NCBI GenBank assembly: GCA_910585285.1 | Contig: CAJUDL010000025.1 | Coordinates: 1-55,015, forward strand | Direction of reading: 5' to 3' | DNA length: 55,015 nucleotides | DNA from: an uncultured Muribaculaceae bacterium | GTDB lineage: Bacteria > Bacteroidota > Bacteroidia > Bacteroidales > Muribaculaceae | Translations under genes and position numbers: made by a program | Shown here: positions 23,886-32,987 of the stretch, piece after piece | Numbering within the stretch: position 1 is the first letter of the stretch | Layout of the letters: the number at the start of each line of letters is the position of its first letter | Notes under the pieces: generated by a model | What the model saw: only the letters and a program-made list of their open reading frames with translations | What the model was told of the DNA's origin: nothing | The model's database searches: none

Positions 23886-25286
23886 ATGGCAACAGCAACA
23901 CTGAACAACAATGACAGACTGCGAGAACTGGGCACCGCCCCAATCTGGAGGATACTATTGAAATATAGTCTTCCCGCAGTTGTCGGCACCGTAGTCAGTG
24001 CCATATACAATATAATCGACTCCATAGTAATCGGTCACGCGATTGATGACCCGAACGTAGTGAGCGGAATCGCGGTCACATTTCCGGTGATGAATCTCGT
24101 GACGGCTCTCGGCATGCTCATCGGAGCCGGCGCCGCAACGCGTGTCAGCATTGTCTTAGGACAGAACGATAAACGGCAAGCCGAAACAATACTTGGCAAC
24201 TGCGTTCAGCTCACCATCTTTATCGGGCTGGCATATGTGGGAGTATTCTCTATTTTCATTGACCCAATTCTCAAGATGTTCGGAGCTTCTCCCAACTCCC
24301 TTCCTTATGCACGGGAGTTCATGCTTTGGGTGCTCCCGGGATGCGTACTTCAAAATCTCACTTTCTCCTACAACAACGTGATGCGCGCCTCCGGTTATCC
24401 CGGGAAAGCAATGTACACCAATATGATTGGCGCAGGTGTCAACGCCATCCTTGCGCCATTGTTCCTCTTCGGATTCCATTGGGGAATACGCGGCGCAGCC
24501 ATCGCCACTGACCTGGCAATGCTCATCACTGCATTCTTCGTGATGGGACACTTCTTCAACAAGAAGAATACTTTGCATTTTGTAAAGGGCACCTTCAAAT
24601 TGCAATGGAGAGTGATAAGCAGCGTCCTATATATCGGCATGGCTCCGTTTCTGATCAATGTGGCGGGCTCAGTAATCAACGCAATCATTAATAACACCCT
24701 GTATAGCTATGGCGGCGACAACGCCATAGCAGCAGTAGTTGTATTCAACCGGTTTGTAACAATATTTGTGTTTATAATCATAGGTATTTGCCAGGGCATG
24801 CAACCAATCGTGGGATATAATTATGGATCGGGACGTTATCCGCGACTGTTCAAGACGTTATGGCTCGCAGCCGCGACTGCAGTGGTGATCTCTACTCTTG
24901 GAAGTGTCATAGGTGCTTTGTTCCCTCGCCAGATAGCATCAATGTTCATGCAGGATGAGGCGCAGATCGAATGTGCCGTCAATTGTCTGCATTACACAAC
25001 AATAATGTTCTGGATGGTTGGATTCCAGATTGTAGCAACCAACTTCTTCCAGGCTCTCGGGATGGCAGGGAAAGCAATCTTCCTCTCTCTGACACGCCAG
25101 ATAATATTCATGATTCCGCTACTGTTCATTCTTCCGCCGCATATTGGTCTCAACGGAGTCTGGGCAGCCTTTCCTGTCAGCGACACTGCCGCAACGGTAG
25201 TCACAGCCCTCCTCCTCTTCTTCCAGATTCGAAAAATCAAGAAAAAGGATCCAACTCCCCGCATCAGCCCAAATAACAATCTTTGA
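23886..25286 (+). CDS. MATE-family multidrug/small-molecule exporter
   Basis: A 466-residue inner-membrane antiporter with about 12 transmembrane segments in two related halves. N-terminal WRILLKYSLPAVVGTVVSA and YNIIDSIVIGHAIDDPNVVS are the typical MATE start, and GICQGMQPIVGYNYGSGRYP begins the second bundle. The family uses sodium or proton gradients to export cationic drugs or metabolites. ATG at 23886 is chosen because the preceding bases form the promoter. Monocistronic as far as visible. Confidence 0.92.
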   Translation: MATATLNNNDRLRELGTAPIWRILLKYSLPAVVGTVVSAIYNIIDSIVIGHAIDDPNVVSGIAVTFPVMNLVTALGMLIGAGAATRVSIVLGQNDKRQAETILGNCVQLTIFIGLAYVGVFSIFIDPILKMFGASPNSLPYAREFMLWVLPGCVLQNLTFSYNNVMRASGYPGKAMYTNMIGAGVNAILAPLFLFGFHWGIRGAAIATDLAMLITAFFVMGHFFNKKNTLHFVKGTFKLQWRVISSVLYIGMAPFLINVAGSVINAIINNTLYSYGGDNAIAAVVVFNRFVTIFVFIIIGICQGMQPIVGYNYGSGRYPRLFKTLWLAAATAVVISTLGSVIGALFPRQIASMFMQDEAQIECAVNCLHYTTIMFWMVGFQIVATNFFQALGMAGKAIFLSLTRQIIFMIPLLFILPPHIGLNGVWAAFPVSDTAATVVTALLLFFQIRKIKKKDPTPRISPNNNL

Positions 25287-25330
25287 TATTGTTAAAACGA
25301 ATTAGGATTGCATGTGTTATACAATTGTAT

Positions 25331-25338
25331 TATCTTTG
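25331..25338 (+). promoter_or_regulatory. -7 box of the second toxin-antitoxin pair
   Basis: TATCTTTG 24 nt before the ATG at 25362; the -33 region has ATTG at 25307-25310. Confidence 0.55.
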
Positions 25339-25361
25339 CACCACAAATAGATTCGTTGAAT

Positions 25362-25610
25362 ATGAATACAGCATTAGTAACAAGAAAACAAACTTCTTTC
25401 CGTCTGAGCGAGGATCTTCTCAAGCGACTTCAGGAAGAGGCGAAACGCCATAACCGCAGTCTAAACAATCTTGTTGAGAGCGTGCTGATGGCGTTCGTTG
25501 CTGACCGACCCAACAAGACCACACTTGCTGCCATGAAAGAGGCGGAAACTTCAGAGAATCTCGAAACTCTTGATCTGAACAATTTCCGCAGTTTCGTCGA
25601 CTCCCTATGA
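25362..25610 (+). CDS. DinJ/RelB-like ribbon-helix-helix antitoxin
   Basis: An 82-residue protein starting MNTALVTRKQTSFRLSEDLL. The N-terminal RHH fold (TSFRLSEDLLKRLQEEAKRH then NRSLNNLVESVLMAF) should bind the operon promoter as a dimer, and the acidic C-terminal segment (EAETSENLETLDLNNFRSFV) is the usual toxin-wrapping tail. An earlier TTG/GTG reading from 25308 would run through the promoter and is rejected. It overlaps the toxin gene by 4 nt. Confidence 0.82.
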   Translation: MNTALVTRKQTSFRLSEDLLKRLQEEAKRHNRSLNNLVESVLMAFVADRPNKTTLAAMKEAETSENLETLDLNNFRSFVDSL

Positions 25611-25876
25611 ATACACTGAAGCTTACCTCACAGTTTAAGAAAGACCTTAAACGCTATAAGCACAAAACTGATGTAATCGACAAACTGGAGGAGATTCTTA
25701 AATTACTTGTCAACGGGTTACCAATTCCTCAAGAAAACCGTCCGCATGTATTGACCGGCAATTATCGAGGCTACATGGAGTGTCATGTAGAAAATGACAC
25801 TTTACTGATTTGGTGGGATAAAGAGGAAAGTTTTATCAAACTCGTCCGTTTTGGCACCCACTCTGAATTATTCTGA
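25607..25876 (+). CDS. YafQ-type mRNA interferase toxin
   Basis: An 89-residue RelE-superfamily toxin. Residues matching the E. coli YafQ catalytic set can be lined up: His47 (RPHVLTG), His60 (MECHVEN), Asp64 (ENDTLLIWW), His85 and Phe89 (GTHSELF). YafQ cleaves mRNA codons at the ribosome. All residues look intact, so the toxin is probably active. ATGA overlap with the antitoxin gene. Confidence 0.85.
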   Translation: MNTLKLTSQFKKDLKRYKHKTDVIDKLEEILKLLVNGLPIPQENRPHVLTGNYRGYMECHVENDTLLIWWDKEESFIKLVRFGTHSELF

Positions 25877-25877
25877 C

Positions 25878-27416
25878 TTAGGGGAATTCGAGGTAAGGGA
25901 TCATTTCGAGCACCACATCGGCAATCTTGCGAGTGTTGGAGAGGCGGGGGACTTTGCGCTGACCGCCAAGTTTGCCGTTGCCTACGGAATGTAGCCAGCG
26001 GTCGAAGATACCCCGGGGAACAGTTATGATTTCCGGAGGATCAAGGAATATGGTGTTGGCTCTTTTGGCATCGTAATCAGAATTGAGTTTGCGCAATTCA
26101 GCGTCAAGACGCATGGCGAAATCGTTTTCGTCTGCAGGACGTCTCCCCCATTCTATCAACCATTGATGCCGACCGCGATGACTGCCTTCCGCGAAAACCG
26201 GAGCGGCAGTATAATTCACTATCGATGCACCGGTCTGACAACATACTTCCGCTATGGCTCGTTCAGCATTTTCCTCCATCAGTTCCTCGCCAAAAGCGTT
26301 GATGAAACACTTGGTGCGTCCTGATATCCGGATCTTCACAGGCGTCGTCTCGTAAACGCGCACTGTATCACCCGTGTGATAACGCCATAATCCGTTGCTC
26401 GATGTTATCAACAATTCATATACACGCCCCTTCTCAAGATCCCATACAGAAACCGGATCATTCTCTGGATCTGATACCGGTACAAATTCATAGAAAATAT
26501 CATTGTCTATGGTCAGAAGCATCGATTTGTCATCGGGATCATTCTGCACGGCAAAAAAACCCTCTGAAGCATTATAGTTCTCAACATAATGCATCTTCGC
26601 GGGGTCAGTGAGACGATTATATTCCTCGCGATAAGGTTCGAACGAAATGCCACCATGGAAGAAGACCTCCAGATCACTCCACGCCTCTGACAAAGTCTCC
26701 ACGCCCCGCGCTTTCACGATTTCTTTAGCAACAGTCAGAAACCAAGACGGCACTCCGGATATATTGGTGATATGGGCATCTTTAGCCGCATTTACAAGAG
26801 CCGGAAGTTTTACCTTCCAGTCTGGAAGAAGAGCCGTGTGTTTATCCGGCACACGATAAAAATTAATAAACGGATTGATCTTATTGATTAATGTTGCACT
26901 AAGATCTCCAACCCTCACTTTATCCGTATCAAGATTGAGCTCATTGGCAAAAGATCCGCCGAGAATCATTCCTTTCCCGCTGAAAAGACGACTCGAAGAG
27001 TTTGAACGCAGATAATGCGCCACACTGTCGGCAGCTCCTTTGTAATGGCAGCGGCGCAGGCTATCGTCGGTGATCGGTATGTACTTGGATTTGCCTCCAG
27101 AGGTGCCGGAAGATTGGGCGAAATTCACACATTTACCTCGCCATAACACGTTGCATTCACCCCGAATCATACGCATTACTTCAGAGCGTATCGACTCATA
27201 ATCACATAACGGAACGCGACGGGAGAACTCTCCATAGGGATTTTCAAGCTTCGCCAAACCAGCAAAATCATATTTCTTTCCAACCTCACAACCTGACGCC
27301 CTACGAAGGAGGGAGCGCAGCTGCCTCAGCTGCACATCCTTGCTCGCAACACTCCATTTATCAGTGCGTCGTGCAATCATTTCGAAATATGGCCGCATCA
27401 GCGGAGTCAGATCCAT
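25878..27416 (-). CDS. GH3 auxin-responsive-promoter-family acyl-adenylate enzyme
   Basis: A 512-residue member of the GH3 superfamily (a branch of adenylate-forming enzymes). The ATP/AMP-binding loop is QSSGTSGGKSKYIP near residue 107; YNASEGFFAVQ (about 288), LWRYHTGDTVRV (about 344) and GRTKCFINAFGEELMEENAE (about 370) follow as in plant GH3 proteins. Plant members join amino acids to carboxylic acids via acyl-adenylates; the bacterial substrate is unknown. It faces a divergent gene for phospholipase A. Confidence 0.88.
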   Translation of the reverse strand: MDLTPLMRPYFEMIARRTDKWSVASKDVQLRQLRSLLRRASGCEVGKKYDFAGLAKLENPYGEFSRRVPLCDYESIRSEVMRMIRGECNVLWRGKCVNFAQSSGTSGGKSKYIPITDDSLRRCHYKGAADSVAHYLRSNSSSRLFSGKGMILGGSFANELNLDTDKVRVGDLSATLINKINPFINFYRVPDKHTALLPDWKVKLPALVNAAKDAHITNISGVPSWFLTVAKEIVKARGVETLSEAWSDLEVFFHGGISFEPYREEYNRLTDPAKMHYVENYNASEGFFAVQNDPDDKSMLLTIDNDIFYEFVPVSDPENDPVSVWDLEKGRVYELLITSSNGLWRYHTGDTVRVYETTPVKIRISGRTKCFINAFGEELMEENAERAIAEVCCQTGASIVNYTAAPVFAEGSHRGRHQWLIEWGRRPADENDFAMRLDAELRKLNSDYDAKRANTIFLDPPEIITVPRGIFDRWLHSVGNGKLGGQRKVPRLSNTRKIADVVLEMIPYLEFP

Positions 27417-27471
27417 CGTTTATAGCTTCAAATAGTATGTTCGTTTTAGATAAAAATTTCCATTTTCGCTA

Positions 27472-27479
27472 CAAAATTA
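27472..27479 (-). promoter_or_regulatory. -7 box of the GH3-family gene
   Basis: TAATTTTG on the minus strand, with CTTG at the -33 position; it lies back to back with the pldA -7 box at 27532-27539. Confidence 0.55.
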
Positions 27480-27531
27480 ATAACATATTCCATTATCTTC
27501 AAGTTTAATTTCATTTATCATCAATTTTTAA

Positions 27532-27539
27532 TAATTTTG
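27532..27539 (+). promoter_or_regulatory. -7 box of pldA
   Basis: TAATTTTG, 25 nt before the ATG at 27565, with TTTC near the -33 position. Confidence 0.55.
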
Positions 27540-27564
27540 CACCCGAATACTAAAAAATGCATTA

Positions 27565-28422
27565 ATGACAAATACCAACATACATAAATATTTACCTATA
27601 ATTATATTCTTAATCTCTCTCATCTCTGGATTTGAATGTAAAGCTCAGATTATCAAGGTGAGTGATCAGCGAGGTTTCACGGATTCCCTTCGTCAGGAGC
27701 TGATAAACGCTCCTTATTTCGGATTATTCAAGGATAATTATTTCACAGTCGGAACATCAATTGGACCAAAACCGACGCGCACCAATTCGGATGTAAAATT
27801 CCAGATCTCAATAGCCCAGCGCCTTACAAAGACCACTTTGCCGGGCAATTCATTCGTGTTTTTGATGTACACTCAGAAAACATTCTGGAACATTTTCGAG
27901 AAATCCCTTCCTATGCGCGATATCAATTTCAATCCGGGAATCGGATGGTCGATACCGTTTTTTTCAAAAGGAAGATATGCCGGGAAATTCACACTCCTTA
28001 TCGAGCATGAAAGCAACGGACGCGACAGCATACAGTCGCGTAGCTGGAACAGGATTACATTTTCCGGCTCAACGATAATCGACCGCTGGCTAATGGTGCA
28101 TGCCAAATTCTGGATACCGATAATCGATGGCGAGAACAACCGCGATATCCTCCGGTATTGCGGAATCTGCCAGGGGGGCGTGCAAGTCACTACCCCCGAC
28201 AAAAAATTCGGATGGGCTCTTACCCTCGTGAAGCGCATGGGCTGGAACTTTAATTTCAACACCATCTTTGAATTCAATTGGCGCATACATAAAAAATCGA
28301 ACCAATATATATTCGTGCAATACTACAACGGGTATGGAGAGAACCTTCTTGACTACAACCAATTCCATTCCCGGCTACGGGTAGGTATCGTTATAAAACC
28401 CACTTTCTTCTCCGAATTCTGA
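27565..28422 (+). CDS. pldA: Outer-membrane phospholipase A
   Basis: A 285-residue OMPLA homologue with a signal peptide (about residues 1-27) and alternating beta strands suited to a 12-stranded barrel. The catalytic residues line up with E. coli PldA His142, Ser144 and Asn156: His148 and Ser150 in EHESNGRDS and Asn162 in SRSWNR, with the same 12-residue spacing between Ser and Asn. It ends in a terminal aromatic (SEF) as usual for barrel proteins. It hydrolyses misplaced phospholipids in the outer leaflet. The GT2 gene follows 34 nt downstream. Confidence 0.9.
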   Translation: MTNTNIHKYLPIIIFLISLISGFECKAQIIKVSDQRGFTDSLRQELINAPYFGLFKDNYFTVGTSIGPKPTRTNSDVKFQISIAQRLTKTTLPGNSFVFLMYTQKTFWNIFEKSLPMRDINFNPGIGWSIPFFSKGRYAGKFTLLIEHESNGRDSIQSRSWNRITFSGSTIIDRWLMVHAKFWIPIIDGENNRDILRYCGICQGGVQVTTPDKKFGWALTLVKRMGWNFNFNTIFEFNWRIHKKSNQYIFVQYYNGYGENLLDYNQFHSRLRVGIVIKPTFFSEF

Positions 28423-28456
28423 CAGACATGAATTTTCTCCTACAGTCAGTTTAATC

Positions 28457-29659
28457 ATGAGTATTATGAACTACGAATTAATATGGATATTAGCGGGCTT
28501 TGCCCTCATCCTCTCTATCGTGACACTGATATGGCTCGAACGTCCGCTTTTTCGTGTAGGCACATACAAGCCTCAAGAAGAGCAAGACCCGGCATTCGGC
28601 ACACCCAAAGTATCGGTAATAGTATATTCACAAGTTTCCGAAGAGGAACTGATGGATTATCTCACAACTATCAGCGAGCAGGATTATCCCGATTTCGAAG
28701 TGATTGTGGTGTGCGAGGCAACAGCAGAAAGTAATGAGGTGCTTTCAGAATGCTGCACCCGCAGATTCAACAATGTCTACGTCACTTTCATTCCACCCGG
28801 CTCCCACAACCTCAGTCGCCGCAAACTCGCTCTGACTCTCGGCATGAAGGCAGCAAAAGGTGAAATCGTTGTAACCACAACCGCCAATGCCGAGATCCAT
28901 TCCCAACGTTGGCTTTCAAAACTTATTTCCCCATTCCGCAGAGAAAACGCCGAAAGCATCGAAGTGTCGTTAGGATATTCCCATTTTGATTATTCCCAGA
29001 TGAAAGGCTTGGGGAAATGGTATCGCGAATTCGTGGCGTTACTGACTGATGCCGAATGGATAGGGTATGCTCTCGCCAGAAAACCCTATCGCGGCGATGG
29101 ATATAATCTCGCATTCCGACGTAAACTTTTCTTCGATCATAAGGGTTATTCCCAAAGTATGTATCTCCATTCGGGCGACGACGATATTTTCATCCATGAG
29201 ATCGCAACTCCAGAGAACACGGCTATGGTGCTCGACCGGGAGTCGATCCTTTCTATTGGCTTGGGAGAAGCATCCAAACGTATATGGCGTGCACTTAAAG
29301 AACAATATGATTTCACATCCCATTGGTTACCTCGGGAACCCTTCCGAAGAGCCGGAGCTGTCTCAACAATGCAGTGGCTCATATTGTTCCTATATATAGC
29401 AACCGGCATTTTAGGATACATACAGATTGGCGCCATGTATGACATCTCGTCATATATTCCTGCCATCGTTTCATGTGTTTTACTCCTGCTTTTCCAGCTT
29501 GCGCAAATTTTAATTTACAGAAGAGCTGCGGAGAAAATGGATGCCACAAGGCTATGGTGGGCATTGCCTATATTCTGGCTTCTGAAGCCCTTGCTAAATA
29601 AGCTCTTCGATTTCAGACATCGTCATACTCGCCGTTGGAATTACACCTGGAAGAGGTGA
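28457..29659 (+). CDS. Membrane-associated family 2 glycosyltransferase
   Basis: A 400-residue GT2-type transferase with an N-terminal membrane helix (LIWILAGFALILSIVTLIWL) and two more near the C terminus (about residues 300-355). GT-A pattern: PKVSVIVYSQVSEEELMDYL, YPDFEVIVVCEATAES, and a donor/acceptor region RGDGYNLAFRR and SGDDDIFIHEIA in place of the DxD and ED motifs. The acceptor cannot be told. It may be cotranscribed with pldA; Mrp follows after a repeat element. Confidence 0.82.
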   Translation: MSIMNYELIWILAGFALILSIVTLIWLERPLFRVGTYKPQEEQDPAFGTPKVSVIVYSQVSEEELMDYLTTISEQDYPDFEVIVVCEATAESNEVLSECCTRRFNNVYVTFIPPGSHNLSRRKLALTLGMKAAKGEIVVTTTANAEIHSQRWLSKLISPFRRENAESIEVSLGYSHFDYSQMKGLGKWYREFVALLTDAEWIGYALARKPYRGDGYNLAFRRKLFFDHKGYSQSMYLHSGDDDIFIHEIATPENTAMVLDRESILSIGLGEASKRIWRALKEQYDFTSHWLPREPFRRAGAVSTMQWLILFLYIATGILGYIQIGAMYDISSYIPAIVSCVLLLLFQLAQILIYRRAAEKMDATRLWWALPIFWLLKPLLNKLFDFRHRHTRRWNYTWKR

Positions 29660-29663
29660 GGCG

Positions 29664-29749
29664 ATTAGGGGATGAGGAATTAGGAATTAGGCGAAGCTTT
29701 CTAAAGTCTAAAACATTACACATTGAAAATTACACATTAAACATTAAAC
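29664..29749. repeat. Heptad repeat element with GGCGAAGCTT core
   Basis: Left ATTAGGA-type units (29665-29689), core GGCGAAGCTT (29690-29699), then CTAAAGT/CTAAAAC and ACATTAC/ACATTAA units up to the ATG at 29750. The core is the inverse copy of 22083-22092. Confidence 0.8.
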
Positions 29750-30865
29750 ATGACTTTATATCCAAATCTTATTTTAGACGCGCTCAAAACCGTCAGGTAT
29801 CCGGGCAATGGCAAAAGCCTTGCCGAGAACCATATGATTGAGGACGACATCCGCATTGACGGCAATAAAGTCTCGTTCTCCCTGATCTTTGACAAACAGA
29901 CAGACCCATTTATCCGTTCTGTTGTGCGTGCCTCCGAGGCAGCCATAGCATCTGCAATTTCTCCGGATGTAGACGTAACCATAGCTGTGAAAACTCGCAC
30001 GGCTGCGGCTCCGGCAAAACCGGAAGTACTTCCGGGAGTGAAAAACATTGTGGGTGTAAGTTCCGGCAAAGGTGGTGTCGGGAAATCAACTGTCGCAGCA
30101 AACCTCGCCGTAGCATTAGCAGCAAAAGGCTATAAGGTTGGATTGCTGGATGCCGATATTTTCGGACCGTCCATGCCTAAAATGTTTGGCGTGGAAGACG
30201 AGCAGCTCTACATGGTAAAAAAGGAAGGACGCGACTGGATTGAGCCAATAGAAAGATACGGGGTAAAGATGCTTTCAATCGGATTCCTTGTTGACAAAGA
30301 GAAACCGGTACTCTGGCGTGGTGGCATGGCAAGTAACGCTTTGAAACAGCTGATCTCCGATGCATGGTGGGGAGATCTGGATTATTTCCTTATCGACATG
30401 CCTCCGGGCACAAGCGATATACATCTCACACTCGTACAGACGTTGCCAATCACCGGAGTGGTAGTTGTAAGCACTCCGCAGGAAGTGGCTCTCGCTGACG
30501 CACGCAAAGGTATCGCAATGTTTACAGGTGATGCCGTGAACGTTCCTATTCTTGGACTTGTAGAAAATATGGCTTGGTTCACACCTGCACAGCATCCCGA
30601 TGAACGTTACTATATATTCGGAGAAGGTGGTGCGGTAAGATTAGCGGAAGAACAAGGAGTTAAACTGCTTGCACAGATACCACTTGTAATGGATATCAGG
30701 AGTCACGCCGATGAGGGAGCGCCCGTCGCACTTGAATTGGAAACGAATCCTGCCACAGCAAGTATCGAAGCCCAGGCATTCGGCACACTCGCCAACAATG
30801 TAATCGCAGCCGTAGATGAGCGCAACGCCACATTACCCCCAACTTCAAAGGTGGCTATGCATTAA
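29750..30865 (+). CDS. apbC: Mrp/ApbC iron-sulfur cluster carrier ATPase
   Basis: A 371-residue P-loop protein that carries Fe-S clusters to target enzymes. N-terminal MIP18/DUF59-like domain (LILDALKTVRYPGNGKSLAE), then the ATPase domain with deviant Walker A SSGKGGVGKST (residues 104-114), VGLLDADIFGPSMPKMFGVE and DYFLIDMPPGTSDIHLTLVQ. A CxxC motif is not visible in the C-terminal third, where the sequence reads ENMAWFTPAQHPDERYYIFG; many Mrp proteins have Cys there. The 3' end overlaps trmB tail-to-tail by 11 nt. Confidence 0.92.
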   Translation: MTLYPNLILDALKTVRYPGNGKSLAENHMIEDDIRIDGNKVSFSLIFDKQTDPFIRSVVRASEAAIASAISPDVDVTIAVKTRTAAAPAKPEVLPGVKNIVGVSSGKGGVGKSTVAANLAVALAAKGYKVGLLDADIFGPSMPKMFGVEDEQLYMVKKEGRDWIEPIERYGVKMLSIGFLVDKEKPVLWRGGMASNALKQLISDAWWGDLDYFLIDMPPGTSDIHLTLVQTLPITGVVVVSTPQEVALADARKGIAMFTGDAVNVPILGLVENMAWFTPAQHPDERYYIFGEGGAVRLAEEQGVKLLAQIPLVMDIRSHADEGAPVALELETNPATASIEAQAFGTLANNVIAAVDERNATLPPTSKVAMH

Positions 30866-31595
30866 ACCGCGCCATTGCATGGTAATCATCACGAGGTATA
30901 TCCTCTGATTCCGGTTCTTTCAATTCTCCTTCAGCAGGAAGTCGGAACGACAGGAGTTTTATCTTCTTACCACGGGAAAGCCATTGCTGCTCATAGAATG
31001 TTTTTATCGATGACACAGGATCGGCATTGCCGGAGCCATAAAGGTCATCGGTATTCATCAACACTTCAAACCCGTTGAGTTCTATGAGACGGCGTGTGTA
31101 TTCATAAAGGAAAGGAGAATCTGTCTTCAGATTCACAATGCCATTATCACGGAGCAAACAACGATAAAGATTCAGGAAGCGCGTAGACGTCAGTCGTTTG
31201 CGCGTTTTCTGCATTTGTGGGTCAGGGAAGGTGATCCAAAGCTCTTCAACTTCACCGGGGACAAAGAATTTATCAATATTCTCTATCTCTGCCCTAAGGA
31301 AAGCGGCATTTGAAATCGCCTCTTCCTCTACAGTCTTAGCACCACGCCACATACGAGCACCCTTGATATCAACACCTATGTAGTTTCGTTCGGAATCACT
31401 CTTTGCAAGCCCAACGGTATATTCACCTTTGCCACATCCAAGTTCTACAACTATCGGGGCTTCACGCTTAAAGAATTCAGCATTCCATAATCCCCGGTGA
31501 GGGAAACCGTTCTTGATAAATTCCTCACGTGGATATTGAAGCACACATGCAAACTCCCGCATCTCTGCGAATTTTTTCAATTTATTCTTTCCCAT
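30855..31595 (-). CDS. trmB: tRNA (guanosine-46-N7)-methyltransferase
   Basis: A 246-residue SAM-dependent Rossmann methyltransferase that forms m7G46 in tRNA. PIVVELGCGKGEYTVGLAKS is the SAM motif, NYIGVDIKGARMWRGAK the second strand, and ELWITFPDPQMQKTRKRLTS the TrmB catalytic signature. Length is normal. It is the last gene of a minus-strand run that begins with the NTP pyrophosphatase at 36 kb. Confidence 0.94.
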   Translation of the reverse strand: MGKNKLKKFAEMREFACVLQYPREEFIKNGFPHRGLWNAEFFKREAPIVVELGCGKGEYTVGLAKSDSERNYIGVDIKGARMWRGAKTVEEEAISNAAFLRAEIENIDKFFVPGEVEELWITFPDPQMQKTRKRLTSTRFLNLYRCLLRDNGIVNLKTDSPFLYEYTRRLIELNGFEVLMNTDDLYGSGNADPVSSIKTFYEQQWLSRGKKIKLLSFRLPAEGELKEPESEDIPRDDYHAMARFNA

Positions 31596-31631
31596 ATCGT
31601 AACCAATAACAAGTTCTATATCTTGCCGGAC

Positions 31632-32966
31632 TTATTTCATCATTTTCACAAACTTTACTATTCCACCGGCATTTATACGCACCAACACGATATCATCGGC
31701 AAACGGACCGATCGCGTATTCTTCTACGCCCGGCATAGCGTCAGCAAGAAGCACGCCTGCAAGCGAAAACACCTCAATGTGATTAATCGGCTGGTTTGAA
31801 TTCACTTTGATGTCGTCTCCAACACAAGCTATATCAATTCTTACCGCTTCATTTGTAATGTCATTGATGCCGGTAACATCCGCACCGATCTTAAAATCCT
31901 TCCAGACCGGGGCTGTGCGCCACAGCTCCTCATCCTCCTTAGCCATGACAAGTGAAACCTTACTTACATCCACTCCCGAAAAAGCTTCCGGAGAACAAAC
32001 AGGCACATCCTTTCCTCTTTCCGACACATCCACAGATTTCAGATTCGCTGCATTCCGAAAGGCATAATCCTTGATTTCCTTCACAGCCGGATGAATCACT
32101 ATTGTATCCGCTTTAAGATTGGCGTATGCTCCTTCTTCAATAATATCACCGGTCACGCCCCCAAGAATCATCATCACGCCTGTATTAGCCATTGCCAAAG
32201 CTGCGCTATTCGAAGGTGTTCCGGTTATATGTCCGAGTACCCCGTCATTAAAAAAAGCCCCATCACCCAATTTAGCGCCATTGCGTATCACAACCTCCAA
32301 CAGTGAAGGCATTTCAGCAAAAGCATAGTCTCCAACCTGCGACACTGAGGGGATATTGAGTTTTTCAACTCCGCTTTTCATGAAGGCACGGTTTTCTATT
32401 GTTGTCACAGTTGTCGGGATAGATAGACGCTTCATCTCGGAGCATCCGTAAAAACACTGTTCAGGGATAGTTTTCACGGATGTTGCAGACAGATCTGCCG
32501 ATTGCAGTGAAGAGCACAGGTAGAAAGCTCTTGGTTCAATAGAAGATACGGTTGCCGGGAATTCAATCGATACCAATGGAGTCTCGGCAAAGGCAGCCTC
32601 GCCAATTATTGAAACTGATGCCGGCAATTTCACGTTTTTCACATGAGTAGAAAAAAGAGCATAGGGAGGTATCTCGCCATCGTAAAATTCCGAGCGTTCC
32701 ATATATCTCGAATTCTTTAATGTTACACCCTTTATCGCCAATCCGGACATATCAATATCCGTCACCGACTCTGGTAGATATTTTAAAGAGGCAAGATCAA
32801 TCGATGTGACCTCTCCTTGAAGCACCAATGCCACTGGATGCGATTTGCTCCATTTCTTTACCAACGAAGGCAACAGACCCTGCTTAAGAATCACAGTCTC
32901 GGCGTCAACACAGAATGCCGTGCACATAACTGCTAAAACCGCAACAATATTTCTTAGAACTCTCAT
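31632..32966 (-). CDS. BspA-like leucine-rich repeat surface protein
   Basis: A 444-residue secreted protein with a signal peptide (about residues 1-22) and BspA/LRR_5-type repeats of about 23 residues, e.g. VSIIGEAAFAETPLVSIEFP, VSSIEPRAFYLCSSLQSADL, VTTIENRAFMKSGVEKLNIP. The end (QPINHIEVFSLAGVLLADAM and VRINAGGIVKFVKMMK) resembles a T9SS sorting tail. Such proteins often act as adhesins. It lies directly downstream of the PorZ-like gene (21 nt). Confidence 0.82.
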   Translation of the reverse strand: MRVLRNIVAVLAVMCTAFCVDAETVILKQGLLPSLVKKWSKSHPVALVLQGEVTSIDLASLKYLPESVTDIDMSGLAIKGVTLKNSRYMERSEFYDGEIPPYALFSTHVKNVKLPASVSIIGEAAFAETPLVSIEFPATVSSIEPRAFYLCSSLQSADLSATSVKTIPEQCFYGCSEMKRLSIPTTVTTIENRAFMKSGVEKLNIPSVSQVGDYAFAEMPSLLEVVIRNGAKLGDGAFFNDGVLGHITGTPSNSAALAMANTGVMMILGGVTGDIIEEGAYANLKADTIVIHPAVKEIKDYAFRNAANLKSVDVSERGKDVPVCSPEAFSGVDVSKVSLVMAKEDEELWRTAPVWKDFKIGADVTGINDITNEAVRIDIACVGDDIKVNSNQPINHIEVFSLAGVLLADAMPGVEEYAIGPFADDIVLVRINAGGIVKFVKMMK

Positions 32967-32987
32967 ATGATGTAACGCAATGTTATA

